From Bacillus_AB infantis_B (lineage in GTDB: Bacteria > Bacillota > Bacilli > Bacillales > Cytobacillaceae): DNA of 64,000 bases. This document shows positions 32,970-41,112 of the stretch, piece after piece. Location of the stretch: the NCBI RefSeq assembly GCF_008180445.1, contig NZ_VTER01000015.1:27179-91178 (forward strand), given 5' to 3'. The notes beneath the pieces were generated by a model. The model searched no databases and had not been told where the DNA came from. It saw only the letters and a program-made list of their open reading frames with translations. Numbering within the stretch: the first letter of the stretch is position 1; every line of letters begins with the position of its first letter. The position numbers and the translations under genes are program-made.

Positions 32970-32974
32970 ACTTG

Positions 32975-33002
32975 AAAAACCGTGCACCGGCACGGTTTTT
33001 TG
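32975..33002 (+). terminator. terminator of the GNAT gene
   Basis: AAACCGTGC-ACC-GGCACGGTTT followed by TTT. Confidence 0.85.
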
Positions 33003-33028
33003 ATTCGAAAAAATTTACAATTTCCTGA

Positions 33029-33057
33029 TTGACTTTGCACATGAGCGGGAGTATTTT
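33029..33057 (+). promoter_or_regulatory. sigma-A promoter of the ktrB leader
   Basis: TTGACT (33029-33034), a 17-base spacer and TATTTT (33052-33057). Confidence 0.55.
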
Positions 33058-33086
33058 AATTAGTATAATCACACTCAAATTTCATA

Positions 33087-33234
33087 CCTTTGCTGAATCT
33101 TATGTTAAGAACGGGGGAACCAATATGGCAGGAGGCTGTTTGCGCCTGCCCGGGGTGAATCCTGGCGCGGGCCAGGAAGGAAGCTCTCAATTCCTAATCC
33201 GGCAGCTAACTCCGTAAGCATATTGAGAGAAAGG
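33087..33234 (+). promoter_or_regulatory. c-di-AMP (ydaO/yuaA) riboswitch upstream of ktrB
   Basis: CCTTT (33087-33091) pairs with AAAGG (33230-33234) as P1. Inside are GAACGGGGGAACCAAT, CGGGGTGAATCC, and CTAATCCGGCAGCTAAC followed by CCGTAAGC, the conserved blocks of the ydaO class. The RNA senses c-di-AMP and turns off K+ uptake genes; here it precedes a KtrB-type gene. Confidence 0.93.
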
Positions 33235-33250
33235 CCAATACGTATATTGA

Positions 33251-33283
33251 CCATTCTTTTCTGTGGATAAGAATGGTTTTTTT
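33251..33283 (+). terminator. riboswitch terminator before ktrB
   Basis: CCATTCTT pairs with AGAATGG and is followed by seven T residues; 57 bases before the ktrB start. Confidence 0.85.
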
Positions 33284-33339
33284 ATGGCCAATAATATATT
33301 TGCTTTTCATCATTTGAGGAAAAAGGAGCTCTATCTATC

Positions 33340-34659
33340 ATGAAGCGAAAATACCTGAATATCACGCCGCCGCAGCTTTTGACCCTAATATTCCTGTTTT
33401 TCATCCTGCTGGGGGCCGCCTTGCTGAAGCTACCTTTTTCAACCGTTCATGGTGTCTCATGGATCGATGCCCTGTTCACAGCCACCTCGGCTATGACTGT
33501 GACAGGGCTGACAGTGGCTGATACGGCGTCTACCTATACCTTGTTCGGCCAGATTGTCATCATGTGCCTCATCCAGCTCGGAGGCCTTGGAATCATGTCC
33601 TTCGCTGTGCTGATTTACTTGATGCTCGGAAGGAAAATCGGGTTCAAGGAGCGCCTTGTCCTGCAGCAGGCATTGAACCAGACGTCGGTCGGCGGGGTCA
33701 TCCGCCTCGTCCGCTACCTGTTTATTTTTTCCTTTACGATCGAGGCGATCGCCGTGTTCTTTCTCTGCCTGAGATGGGTTCCTAAGTACGGATGGGGTGA
33801 TGGCTTTTATTACAGCCTCTTCCACTCTGTTTCAGCCTTCAATAATGCCGGCTTCCAGCTCTGGCAGGATGGTCTGAGTCAATTTGTCGGCGACCCTGTC
33901 ATCAATATTGTCATTTCCATGCTCTTCATCATTGGCGGCCTCGGTTTTACCGTATTGGCCGATCTGTGGAAATCAAAGCAATTCAAAAGGCTGTCGCTTC
34001 ATTCCAAAATGATGATTGTGGGCACTTTTGCGGTCAATATTGTATCAATGGCTGTCATCTTTTATCTAGAATATAATAATCCGCAGACCCTCGCCCATCT
34101 GACCAGCGGGGAAAAGCTTTGGGCATCCTATTTTCAGGCCGTTTCTCCCAGGACTGCCGGATTCAATTCAGTTGACATAGGCGGGCTAGAGGATGCAACT
34201 GTCCTGTATATGCTGCTGTTAATGTTTGTGGGCGCGGGGAGCGCGTCCACAGGCGGCGGAATTAAACTGACGACCTTTATCATCATTATCATGGCTGTCA
34301 TTACATTCATACGCGGCAAAAAAGACATCGTCATTTTCCGCCGCACCATCAGCGTCAACTATCTGACAAAAGCATTGGCCATATCGATGATTTCCATCCT
34401 GTTCGTCTTTATCGCCATCTTTGTCCTGAGCATCACGGAGGATTTGCCATTTATTAAAATTATTTTCGAAGTTGTATCCGCCTTCGGAACGGTCGGCCTG
34501 TCCATGGGCATTACTGCCGACCTGTCGGAAATCGGAAAAGAAATCATCATCTTCATCATGTTCCTGGGCAAACTTGGCCCGCTCACGCTCGCCTTCTCCT
34601 TCGCCAAACAAAAACCGGAGAAAATTCGGTATCCTGGTGAGGATGTTTTGTTGGGCTAG
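33340..34659 (+). CDS. ktrB: KtrB/KtrD-type potassium uptake channel subunit (TrkH superfamily)
   Basis: A 439-residue membrane protein with four repeated M1-P-M2 units. The selectivity-filter segments TSAMTVTGLTVAD, SVSAFNNAGFQLW, AVSPRTAGFNSVD and VVSAFGTVGLSMG each carry the conserved glycine. It forms the K+ pore and normally works with a cytoplasmic RCK subunit (KtrA or KtrC), which is not encoded next to it, so it may be the KtrD-like orphan type. AAAAGGAG precedes ATG 33340. Controlled by the c-di-AMP riboswitch upstream. Confidence 0.92.
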   Translation: MKRKYLNITPPQLLTLIFLFFILLGAALLKLPFSTVHGVSWIDALFTATSAMTVTGLTVADTASTYTLFGQIVIMCLIQLGGLGIMSFAVLIYLMLGRKIGFKERLVLQQALNQTSVGGVIRLVRYLFIFSFTIEAIAVFFLCLRWVPKYGWGDGFYYSLFHSVSAFNNAGFQLWQDGLSQFVGDPVINIVISMLFIIGGLGFTVLADLWKSKQFKRLSLHSKMMIVGTFAVNIVSMAVIFYLEYNNPQTLAHLTSGEKLWASYFQAVSPRTAGFNSVDIGGLEDATVLYMLLLMFVGAGSASTGGGIKLTTFIIIIMAVITFIRGKKDIVIFRRTISVNYLTKALAISMISILFVFIAIFVLSITEDLPFIKIIFEVVSAFGTVGLSMGITADLSEIGKEIIIFIMFLGKLGPLTLAFSFAKQKPEKIRYPGEDVLLG

Positions 34660-34663
34660 GGAA

Positions 34664-34872
34664 AAGCGGAGGGCGCTTGCTCAGATTTAAGGAACGCAGG
34701 CTAAAGACGCCACGTCCTGTGGCAACGCCTGCATGACCTGCGGGCCCAGCATAAGACGCTCCTGGATAGAAGGCGTTCTTTGCCTTCAATTCAGGAGTGG
34801 CTTATGACTCGAGGGGTTAGCGCCTGGAGCTGGACAAGACGAAATGCGTAGGACGCTTGCTCAGACTTAATT
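34664..34872. repeat. dispersed Bacillus-type intergenic repeat
   Basis: The stretch contains AAGCGGAGGGCGCTTGCTCA at its left end and a related GCGTAGGACGCTTGCTCAGA at its right end, with GCATAAGACGCTCC, CTTATGACTCGAGGGGTTAG and CGCCTGGAGCTGGACAAGAC between them. These words recur between genes in many Bacillaceae. No coding frame is supported. The rest of the 34660-35003 gap is the terminator. Confidence 0.65.
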
Positions 34873-34900
34873 TGAGCAGCAATTTTCATTCCATAAAACC

Positions 34901-34934
34901 AGGCCGGAACTTACCGTTCCGGCCTGATCTTTTA
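34901..34934. terminator. bidirectional terminator between ktrB and the DUF4179 gene
   Basis: CAGGCCGGAAC-TTACC-GTTCCGGCCTG is a perfect 11-bp stem, followed by ATCTTTT on the plus strand. Confidence 0.8.
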
Positions 34935-35003
34935 CAAGCTGATTGCTGCTTTTTTGAGTTTTAATAAAATTGGAATTTCCTGCTTAGACAACTCCATTCG
35001 CCT

Positions 35004-36329
35004 TTACTCCAGCTTAATCTTCACTTCTCCCTCTATCCAGGATGGAAATGCTGATAACTCCAGACTGATAGGATTCTTATAGTTGGCAGGATCTGCTTCA
35101 GATAAGGAAACGCCAAACTCCTTATAAAGACCATCGCCCCCGGATCGATAGAAGGAGCTTCCGCCATCCAGATCCCTGCCTTCTGCATCTTTTGCAGTCG
35201 TAAAGAGCTGATGATTGTATTCCTCCCCTGCCCGAACCTGGACAGAGAGATCTCTCCCATTTAAGACTGCACCTGATAATTTATCACCCTTTGGCTGCTT
35301 CACAATCTCTTTCGTTTCGGTATTAATGACCACTTCCGCATCCTCTTTATCCACGGCCATTACTTTATTAAGAACCAGATACAGCTCCTTCGGTTCTTTA
35401 AAATAGTTGCTCTGCAGATAAATAATATGCTCATTTTCCTTTATTTCCTGTGCTGACACACCATTGGCAATGCCAGACCAGACTTCTCCATTCTCATCAA
35501 CAAGCCGCAAATCATCCAAAGCAAAGATTTTCATGCTGTTTTCCGGATCAAATGAGACATGGATAGCCACACGCAATGGATAAATGGCAATGTCCTTGAA
35601 AAAGATTTTCTGCCCTTCTATTGAAACAGTTTCATTTAGAGGGTATATCTTTTTCTTCACTTTCGGTCCTTCAACCGTAAAATCAATGTCAAAAGTCTCT
35701 ATGCCTTCCGCAGTTTTGACCTCCGCCTCTGCCTTAAACTCTTTCCCTTTCAAGTCTTCACTGAATAAGTAGTCCGCGGTTCCATTGACAGACTTTACTG
35801 GTTCATCAGTGTAAGAGCTGTCACCAGAACCTGAAAAACTGACAGGAAGCTCTTCCCCATCACCACCAGTGATATGAATACTATTTGTATGAAGCACCTG
35901 CTTCTCCTCTGACTCAACTGTATAAAATACCACCAGACCCCGCTCATCCCGGATAGCACCGTCAAGCGTAAGCCGGACCCCGTTTCTCTCCTGGGATATG
36001 CCGAGCGGCTGCATATAGTCATTCTCCACGGCGGATATTAAGCCCTTATCATACCGGATGAGGTCTACCAGCTTTTCCATACCCGGCATTTCTGCGACAT
36101 AGTGGGCAAAGGCCAGGGAAACTCTGATGCTGGTCAAAAATCCGAGCAATAGCAGGGCGGCCGCAATCCCGGGCAGCCAGCTCCTTTTGATGAACCGCTT
36201 CTTCGGGGAAGCTGCTTTGGCCTGCTGGAATCCTTTCATGATTGCTTGTTCCAGCTGTTCATCCGGCACAGGAAACTCCTGATACCGCTCCCCTATGGCT
36301 TCAAGCTTTTTTTCTTCCTTTTCAAACAT
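35004..36329 (-). CDS. membrane-anchored anti-sigma factor, DUF4179-type
   Basis: A 441-residue protein. Residues 1-45 are cytoplasmic and would bind the sigma factor; one membrane helix follows (SWLPGIAAALLLLGFLTSIR); the remaining 370 residues lie outside the cell and contain the DUF4179-like domain (LIRYDKGLISAVENDYMQPLGISQERNGVRLTLDGAIRDER is split around residue 110). Its start overlaps the end of the sigma gene by eight bases. It should hold the ECF sigma factor inactive until an unknown outside signal arrives. Confidence 0.85.
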   Translation of the reverse strand: MFEKEEKKLEAIGERYQEFPVPDEQLEQAIMKGFQQAKAASPKKRFIKRSWLPGIAAALLLLGFLTSIRVSLAFAHYVAEMPGMEKLVDLIRYDKGLISAVENDYMQPLGISQERNGVRLTLDGAIRDERGLVVFYTVESEEKQVLHTNSIHITGGDGEELPVSFSGSGDSSYTDEPVKSVNGTADYLFSEDLKGKEFKAEAEVKTAEGIETFDIDFTVEGPKVKKKIYPLNETVSIEGQKIFFKDIAIYPLRVAIHVSFDPENSMKIFALDDLRLVDENGEVWSGIANGVSAQEIKENEHIIYLQSNYFKEPKELYLVLNKVMAVDKEDAEVVINTETKEIVKQPKGDKLSGAVLNGRDLSVQVRAGEEYNHQLFTTAKDAEGRDLDGGSSFYRSGGDGLYKEFGVSLSEADPANYKNPISLELSAFPSWIEGEVKIKLE

Positions 36330-36837
36330 CCATCTTCCCCCCGCTTTCCTCGAGCTTCTCTCTTAGTGACTTCAACGCTTTATTGAGCCATGTTTTCACG
36401 GTTCCTTCCGGACGGTTGTACAGGGCAGCCACTTCCTTGATTTTAAGATCGTGGAAGTATTTTAGCGTCAGCAGCTCACGGGAGCGGTCATCGAGCGACT
36501 CCATCGCATCCTGGACCTCGAATAGAAGAGTATCCTCTTCCCCGCCCGCTGCGAGGAACAGCTGTTCATTATATACGAGCCTGTTCTGCTTCTTGAGCCT
36601 GTCGCAGCAGTAATGGATCATGATACGGATGATCCATGTCTTGAAATAGGCAGGCTGCTTCAGATCTTTTATGCTCTTGTAAGCCCGGAAGGTTACTTCC
36701 TGCACGGCCTCAAGAGCTTCTTCCTCATTTCGCATATAGGCGAGTGCGGTTTTATACAAATCCGCCTTGCAGGAACGGATGATATCAAGAAAAGCTTCAT
36801 CATCCCCTTTTATGGCTTTGCGGACAATATGCTCCAA
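36322..36837 (-). CDS. ECF-type RNA polymerase sigma factor
   Basis: A 171-residue sigma-70 protein with only regions 2 and 4. Region 2 includes LYKTALAYMRNEEEALEAVQ and TFRAYKSIKDLKQPAYFKTW; region 4 includes LLTLKYFHDLKIKEVAALYN and RPEGTVKTWLNKALKSLREK. It resembles SigV/YlaC-sized ECF factors of Bacillus. Operon with the DUF4179 anti-sigma factor, and an ECF-like promoter (36871-36898) suggests self-activation. Confidence 0.92.
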   Translation of the reverse strand: MEHIVRKAIKGDDEAFLDIIRSCKADLYKTALAYMRNEEEALEAVQEVTFRAYKSIKDLKQPAYFKTWIIRIMIHYCCDRLKKQNRLVYNEQLFLAAGGEEDTLLFEVQDAMESLDDRSRELLTLKYFHDLKIKEVAALYNRPEGTVKTWLNKALKSLREKLEESGGKMDV

Positions 36838-36870
36838 GGCTGATCGATCCCCCTCTTGTTTTCCTGAATA

Positions 36871-36898
36871 TTAGACTGCTTCATAGGAAAAAGGTTTT
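36871..36898 (-). promoter_or_regulatory. candidate autoregulatory ECF promoter
   Basis: On the minus strand AAAAC (36898-36894), a 17-base spacer and GTCTAA (36876-36871) stand 34 bases before the sigma gene, in the arrangement of ECF promoters (AAC motif at -35, GTC at -10). Confidence 0.45.
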
Positions 36899-36997
36899 GC
36901 TTTTCCAAACTTTATTTTCCAATTCGGCTGCCTGCAGCCTGTTTATCTGCTAACTCACTGGGTAAATGTAAATATCTATGTTAAGGAGTGGATCTAG

Positions 36998-38662
36998 TTG
37001 GATAATAATTATGCATTTTGGAATGGCTGGAATGGCTATCTGAACCAGCTTCCCGACCTTTTGCTGGCATTAGTCGTCCTCCTGTTGGGATGGATCATTG
37101 CAAAGGCGGTTGAAAAGGCGGTCCTGAAAGGCCTCCGTAAAACCAATCTTGATAACAAACTGTTTGCCGAGCCGGGAAACAGAAAGTATTCCCCTGAGAA
37201 AATCATAAGCAAAATCGTTTATATTCTCATCCTCATTTTTGTCTTTATTTGGTTCTTCAATATCCTAAACTTAAGCTTCCTGGCTACTCCGCTAGTAGGC
37301 ATGTTCTCGACTATTACAGGTGCCATCCCAAGCATTTTAAAGGCTGCTTTGATCCTGCTGGTTGCCTGGCTGGTGGCATCCGCCCTCAAGTTTCTCATCA
37401 AGCGTGGAGGCAGAACGCTTCGCGTCCATGAAACACTGAACAAATATAAATTCATTAAAGGAGATCACGACTCCTCCAATATCGTCGATAAAGCTGCCAA
37501 TATTGTATTCTATCTGGTTCTGCTGATTTCCCTTCCTGCCGTGCTGTCAGCCCTGAATCTCGAGGGAGTCTCCGGACCGTTTGCCAGCATGCTCAATGAT
37601 ATTCTGGCTTTCCTTCCTAAACTCCTTGCCGCTGCCCTTATTCTGTTTATCGGCTGGTTCATCGCCAAGCTGGTCCGTGATATTGTCACGAGCTTCCTGC
37701 AGAGCATCGGTACGGAAAAGCTTGTCGGGCGTTTCGGCCTGTCCAAGCTGTTTGAAGGGACCACCCTTTCATCTGTTGCCGGCTATATCGTCTTTGTCTT
37801 CATTATGATCCCGGTCGTAATCGCGGCACTCGAAGAATTGGATCTGGAAGGAATATCACAGCCTGCGATTGCCATGCTGAACGATGTCCTCACTATGATC
37901 CCGAATATCATTGTCGCCATCGCCTTTATCCTTGCGGGCATCTGGCTCGGAAAATGGGTCAGGGGGATGGTTGCCGGCCTTCTTGAACGAATCGGCGCAG
38001 ACTCATATTTTAATAGCATCGGATTAACAAAAAATAAAACCAGGGCTGCAAAAAGCGGGATTTCCCAGCTGATTGGCTATATTGCCCAGATCATTGTTGT
38101 CCTCTTATTTGTTGTACAGGCTCTGAACCTGCTGAAGCTCGACTTCCTTGTCACACTGGCAACCGGGGTCATAGCCTATTTGCCGCATGTTCTTGCAGCA
38201 CTTGTCATTCTTGGAGCTGGATTATGGCTCGGAACCCTGGTAAAGAAGCTGCTTTCAAGCCTGCTGGAAGGCCCTCATTTCCGCCTTCTGTCATCTGTGG
38301 CGCAATATGCGATCGTAGCCGTTTCCATCTTTATGGCCCTGGACCAGCTTGGCGTCGCCCATTCCATCGTCAATTCTGCCTTTATCCTTATACTCGGCGG
38401 ACTGGCTCTCGCCTTTGGCCTTGCCTTCGGTTTAGGAGGAAAGGATTTTGCCGCCAAGTATCTGCAAAAGCTTGACCGTAAAATTGAGCAGACGAGCATC
38501 AATAAAGATGCCCGCACCACCCAGATTAAAGAATCAATGACTCCAGATGCCTCCAGGGGCAATCAAGCTGGAGATTCCGGTCCTGCCCGGCCGATGACGC
38601 CTGATAACGCTGATCCGATAAATCCGGAGCATAATCGCATGAATGAAAAAAGAGATGAATAA
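36998..38662 (+). CDS. membrane protein with repeated conserved TM helices (mechanosensitive-channel-like)
   Basis: A 554-residue protein. A unit of about 110 residues with P-D/N-hydrophobic LxALIILxxGWxxAK pattern occurs four times: LPDLLLALVVLLLGWIIAKA, SILKAALILLVAWLVASALK, FLPKLLAAALILFIGWFIAK, MIPNIIVAIAFILAGIWLGK and a last LPHVLAALVILGAGLWLG. These are the TM_helix repeats of MscS-related proteins. LALAFGLAFGLGGKDFAAKY near residue 480 resembles the MscS pore exit. Start is TTG 36998 with AAGGAG nine bases before. It probably protects against osmotic downshift or forms a pore. Confidence 0.8.
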   Translation: MDNNYAFWNGWNGYLNQLPDLLLALVVLLLGWIIAKAVEKAVLKGLRKTNLDNKLFAEPGNRKYSPEKIISKIVYILILIFVFIWFFNILNLSFLATPLVGMFSTITGAIPSILKAALILLVAWLVASALKFLIKRGGRTLRVHETLNKYKFIKGDHDSSNIVDKAANIVFYLVLLISLPAVLSALNLEGVSGPFASMLNDILAFLPKLLAAALILFIGWFIAKLVRDIVTSFLQSIGTEKLVGRFGLSKLFEGTTLSSVAGYIVFVFIMIPVVIAALEELDLEGISQPAIAMLNDVLTMIPNIIVAIAFILAGIWLGKWVRGMVAGLLERIGADSYFNSIGLTKNKTRAAKSGISQLIGYIAQIIVVLLFVVQALNLLKLDFLVTLATGVIAYLPHVLAALVILGAGLWLGTLVKKLLSSLLEGPHFRLLSSVAQYAIVAVSIFMALDQLGVAHSIVNSAFILILGGLALAFGLAFGLGGKDFAAKYLQKLDRKIEQTSINKDARTTQIKESMTPDASRGNQAGDSGPARPMTPDNADPINPEHNRMNEKRDE

Positions 38663-38699
38663 CAGCAAAGAATAGAAATGATCTTTGAAGCATGAGATG

Positions 38700-38733
38700 A
38701 AGCCGGCCTCCTGCGGGAAGCCGGCTTTCATGC
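38700..38733 (+). terminator. possible terminator of the TM-helix protein gene
   Basis: GAAGCCGGC pairs with GCCGGCTTTC; the T tract is short. Confidence 0.45.
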
Positions 38734-38765
38734 ACTATGAAAAAAAAACATTAGGAGAGCTGATT

Positions 38766-39491
38766 ATGAAAACCATCCAAAAATCATTGCTGACAAAAGA
38801 AGATATGACCAACCCTGACATTGTGCCTGCCTGGGTCATTGAAGAATATAAGACCTTCCATCAAACCGTCACAGACAAGACCTTCCCCTGCTATTTCGGC
38901 ATGACTGCTGAAAACCGCGGGGAGCTGCGCTATGCATATATTTCACAGGAGGACTGGTCACAGCTTCCGAAGGCGCTGGAACAGTTCATTGATCTTTTTG
39001 ATGCCCCTAAGCTTATCCGCCATGGCTTGTTTGTGTTTGTGGAGCCGGAAAAAGAAGAGAAGGATATCTCTTACTACCGCGAATATTTCTGGAACATCCT
39101 CCAGTATCTTCATGATCAGGATGAAAAACCTTGGCCAAAAGATTATCCTGAGGACCCGGACCACCATCTATGGGCATTCTCTTTTGCCGAAGAGCCCTTC
39201 TTTGTATTTGGAAACGCTCCAGCCTATAAGCAGCGGAAAACAAGGGATCTAGGCAACTCCCTTGTGCTGGGATTCCAGCCGCGGAGAATTTTTGAGGGGC
39301 TGGAAGGCACTTCAAAAGGAGGAATCATGTCCCGGGAAAAAGTCAGGGAACGAGTGGAAAAGTGGGATGGACTGCCAACGCATCCTAATATCAGCCATTA
39401 CGGGGATCCTGAGCATCGGGAATGGAAGCAATATTTCATCGGCGATGATATCAAGCCGATTGAAGGGAAATGCCCCTTCCATTCTAAATAA
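38766..39491 (+). CDS. YqcI/YcgG-family protein
   Basis: A 241-residue cytoplasmic protein. FPCYFGMTAENRGELRYAYI near residue 45, YYREYFWNILQYLHDQDEKPWP and CPFHSK at the C-terminus are typical of the YqcI/YcgG family, whose biochemical function is not established. The ATG at 38766 has AGGAGA seven bases upstream; earlier in-frame ATG codons have no ribosome site and lie in the preceding hairpin. Confidence 0.8.
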   Translation: MKTIQKSLLTKEDMTNPDIVPAWVIEEYKTFHQTVTDKTFPCYFGMTAENRGELRYAYISQEDWSQLPKALEQFIDLFDAPKLIRHGLFVFVEPEKEEKDISYYREYFWNILQYLHDQDEKPWPKDYPEDPDHHLWAFSFAEEPFFVFGNAPAYKQRKTRDLGNSLVLGFQPRRIFEGLEGTSKGGIMSREKVRERVEKWDGLPTHPNISHYGDPEHREWKQYFIGDDIKPIEGKCPFHSK

Positions 39492-39586
39492 TAGATGAGG
39501 CTCATAATTTCAGTAAAACAGGTTTTACTTTCCTTTTAAAATGGTATCACTATATTAAAATATCATTAAGAAAGGAATAAACAAGC

Positions 39587-39727
39587 ATGGTACAAGTAAC
39601 TGTAACCGTTAATCACGGCGGAAAAAATTATATGACAAATGTAATCGCACGTAGAGGGACACAAGAAGAGGAAATTGCACGCCTTGCACAGGAACAGGTG
39701 CAGAGACAATGGCAGGCAGCCAATTAA
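39587..39727 (+). CDS. small BA3454-family stress response protein
   Basis: A 46-residue protein reading MVQVTVTVNHGGKNYMTN, then VIARRGTQEEEIARLAQE and QVQRQWQAAN. This pattern (VTVTVNxxGKNY, QEEI, QVxxQW) is that of the short BA3454-type stress proteins of the Bacillus cereus group and relatives. AAAGGAAT lies ahead of ATG 39587, and a strong terminator follows directly. The function is unknown. Confidence 0.75.
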   Translation: MVQVTVTVNHGGKNYMTNVIARRGTQEEEIARLAQEQVQRQWQAAN

Positions 39728-39760
39728 AAAAAGTGAAGCGTGCACCGCTTCACTTTTTTT
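39727..39760. terminator. bidirectional terminator after the BA3454-type gene
   Basis: AAAAGTGAAGCG pairs with CGCTTCACTTTT, with T and A runs on both sides; it serves the convergent small gene too. Confidence 0.9.
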
Positions 39761-39953
39761 AGATTCCCCATTTTATATAGACACCCAGTGCGACAATAGA
39801 AAGCAGAATGACTACTGCATAAATCACAGTCAGGTTGACCGTATTTTTCCTGGCTGACTTTGAGTAGTCAGCATCACTTTTGCCGGCCAGCATAAGGGTG
39901 AAAATTAAAGAAAGAATGATAATGGCTATAACGATGATTAATCCCAGCTTCAT
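39759..39953 (-). CDS. small membrane protein of unknown function
   Basis: A 64-residue protein with two membrane helices (IIVIAIIILSLIFTLMLAGK and LTVIYAVVILLSIVALGVYI) joined by a polar stretch with KSDADYSKSARKNT. GGGGAG is six bases before ATG 39953. The gene family is not recognised. Confidence 0.65.
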   Translation of the reverse strand: MKLGLIIVIAIIILSLIFTLMLAGKSDADYSKSARKNTVNLTVIYAVVILLSIVALGVYIKWGI

Positions 39954-40071
39954 GTTCGACTCCCCGCTTTTCCAGAAGGCTGCTTAATAGATTTCCCTTC
40001 AACTGTATATGATTAGTGTATCACTTTATATTCAGTCAGTTCCTCATTTGTATATAAGTTTCACACAAATA

Positions 40072-40914
40072 TCATCTTTTAGTATGCTCGAATCCTGCTG
40101 CCATCAGCGCCTGCTTAAGATTTGCCCTTGTCGGGATTTCCCGGAATTCTATTCCGAGAGCCACGATTGTCTGGGCGATTTCCGGCCGTATTCCGGTCAT
40201 AGTTGCCTTCACGCCGATCAGGTTCAATGACTTTACAATCTGAAACAGATTATGGGCAACCATCGTATCTATCATCGGTACGCCGGAAACATCAATGAAC
40301 AGCTGCTTTAATTGAAGCTCTGAGCTGTTTTTCAGGCATTTTTCCATAATGAATTTTGCGCGCTCTGTATCCACTTCCCCAACGAGCGGAAGAACGGCAA
40401 TATCCGCTGAAATCGGGACAACCGGAACGGACAGCTCCTGCAGGGCAGTCCGGGCTACTTCTATTTTCCTTGTGCTGTAGTTCATGTAAATATTGCTGAA
40501 TATATACGCGACCTCATCCAGGAGCGGGTTGATGATTTTGCTGACATCAAGCATCGTGACTGCAGCAAATTGATTTTTCTCCAGCTCCTCAGTGAAAACG
40601 TCCCAAATAACCGATCTGAACAGGGACAGCACACGCAGGGATTCGTCCAGGGGAACGCCGTTTTCTATCGCAGTTTCTCCTGTGTCACGGGCCCATTTTT
40701 CAATTTTGCGCCCGCTTTCCTCCTGATCCGTATATAATGATTCACCCAGGATCTGAATCAAGGCTTTGCGCCATTCAGCTATCTGCTTTCTGGCAACAGT
40801 CGATTTCTTAAGCTTTTCCTTATAGAAAGGGCATTCCCGTTCAAATATGTGATTGACGAGCTGCTCTTTGCTCTCTACTATTCTTGTGCCAATCTTAAGC
40901 AATTCGTTCCTCAA
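40072..40914 (-). CDS. RsbR-like protein with C-terminal STAS domain
   Basis: A protein of about 280 residues. The N-terminal two thirds is helical and non-haem-globin-like (AEWRKALIQILGESLYTD; SLRVLSLFRSVIWDVFTEEL); residues about 165-278 form a STAS domain with QELSVPVVPISADIAVLPLVG, KQLFIDVSGVPMIDTMVAHN and GVKATMTGIRPEIAQTIVAL, where Thr residues are phosphorylated in stressosome RsbR proteins. The TTG at 40914 is preceded by AGAAGGG; an ATG at 40932 is an alternative without ribosome site. A sigma-B-type stress gene is divergent to it. Confidence 0.82.
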   Translation of the reverse strand: MRNELLKIGTRIVESKEQLVNHIFERECPFYKEKLKKSTVARKQIAEWRKALIQILGESLYTDQEESGRKIEKWARDTGETAIENGVPLDESLRVLSLFRSVIWDVFTEELEKNQFAAVTMLDVSKIINPLLDEVAYIFSNIYMNYSTRKIEVARTALQELSVPVVPISADIAVLPLVGEVDTERAKFIMEKCLKNSSELQLKQLFIDVSGVPMIDTMVAHNLFQIVKSLNLIGVKATMTGIRPEIAQTIVALGIEFREIPTRANLKQALMAAGFEHTKR

Positions 40915-41042
40915 TGCAATCCCTTCTCCCATGAAAAAGTCTGACAATTATATCATAGCATTTCCCTGCTGTATTGCAACGCTGACCTTCCCTGAGCCCC
41001 CGCACGAAGCGGCTTTTTGCCATATATTTCAGGCGGGCTGAG

Positions 41043-41069
41043 GTTTAGGCCTTTTTCACATAAGGGTAT
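41043..41069 (+). promoter_or_regulatory. candidate sigma-B promoter
   Basis: GTTTAG (41043-41048) and GGGTAT (41064-41069) match the sigma-B boxes GTTTAA and GGGTAT, with a 15-base spacer (usual 12-15). It is 44 bases before the general stress gene. Confidence 0.6.
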
Positions 41070-41112
41070 GTATTCTATTAGAAAAGTTTTTATATAATAA
41101 GGAGGAATGAAC

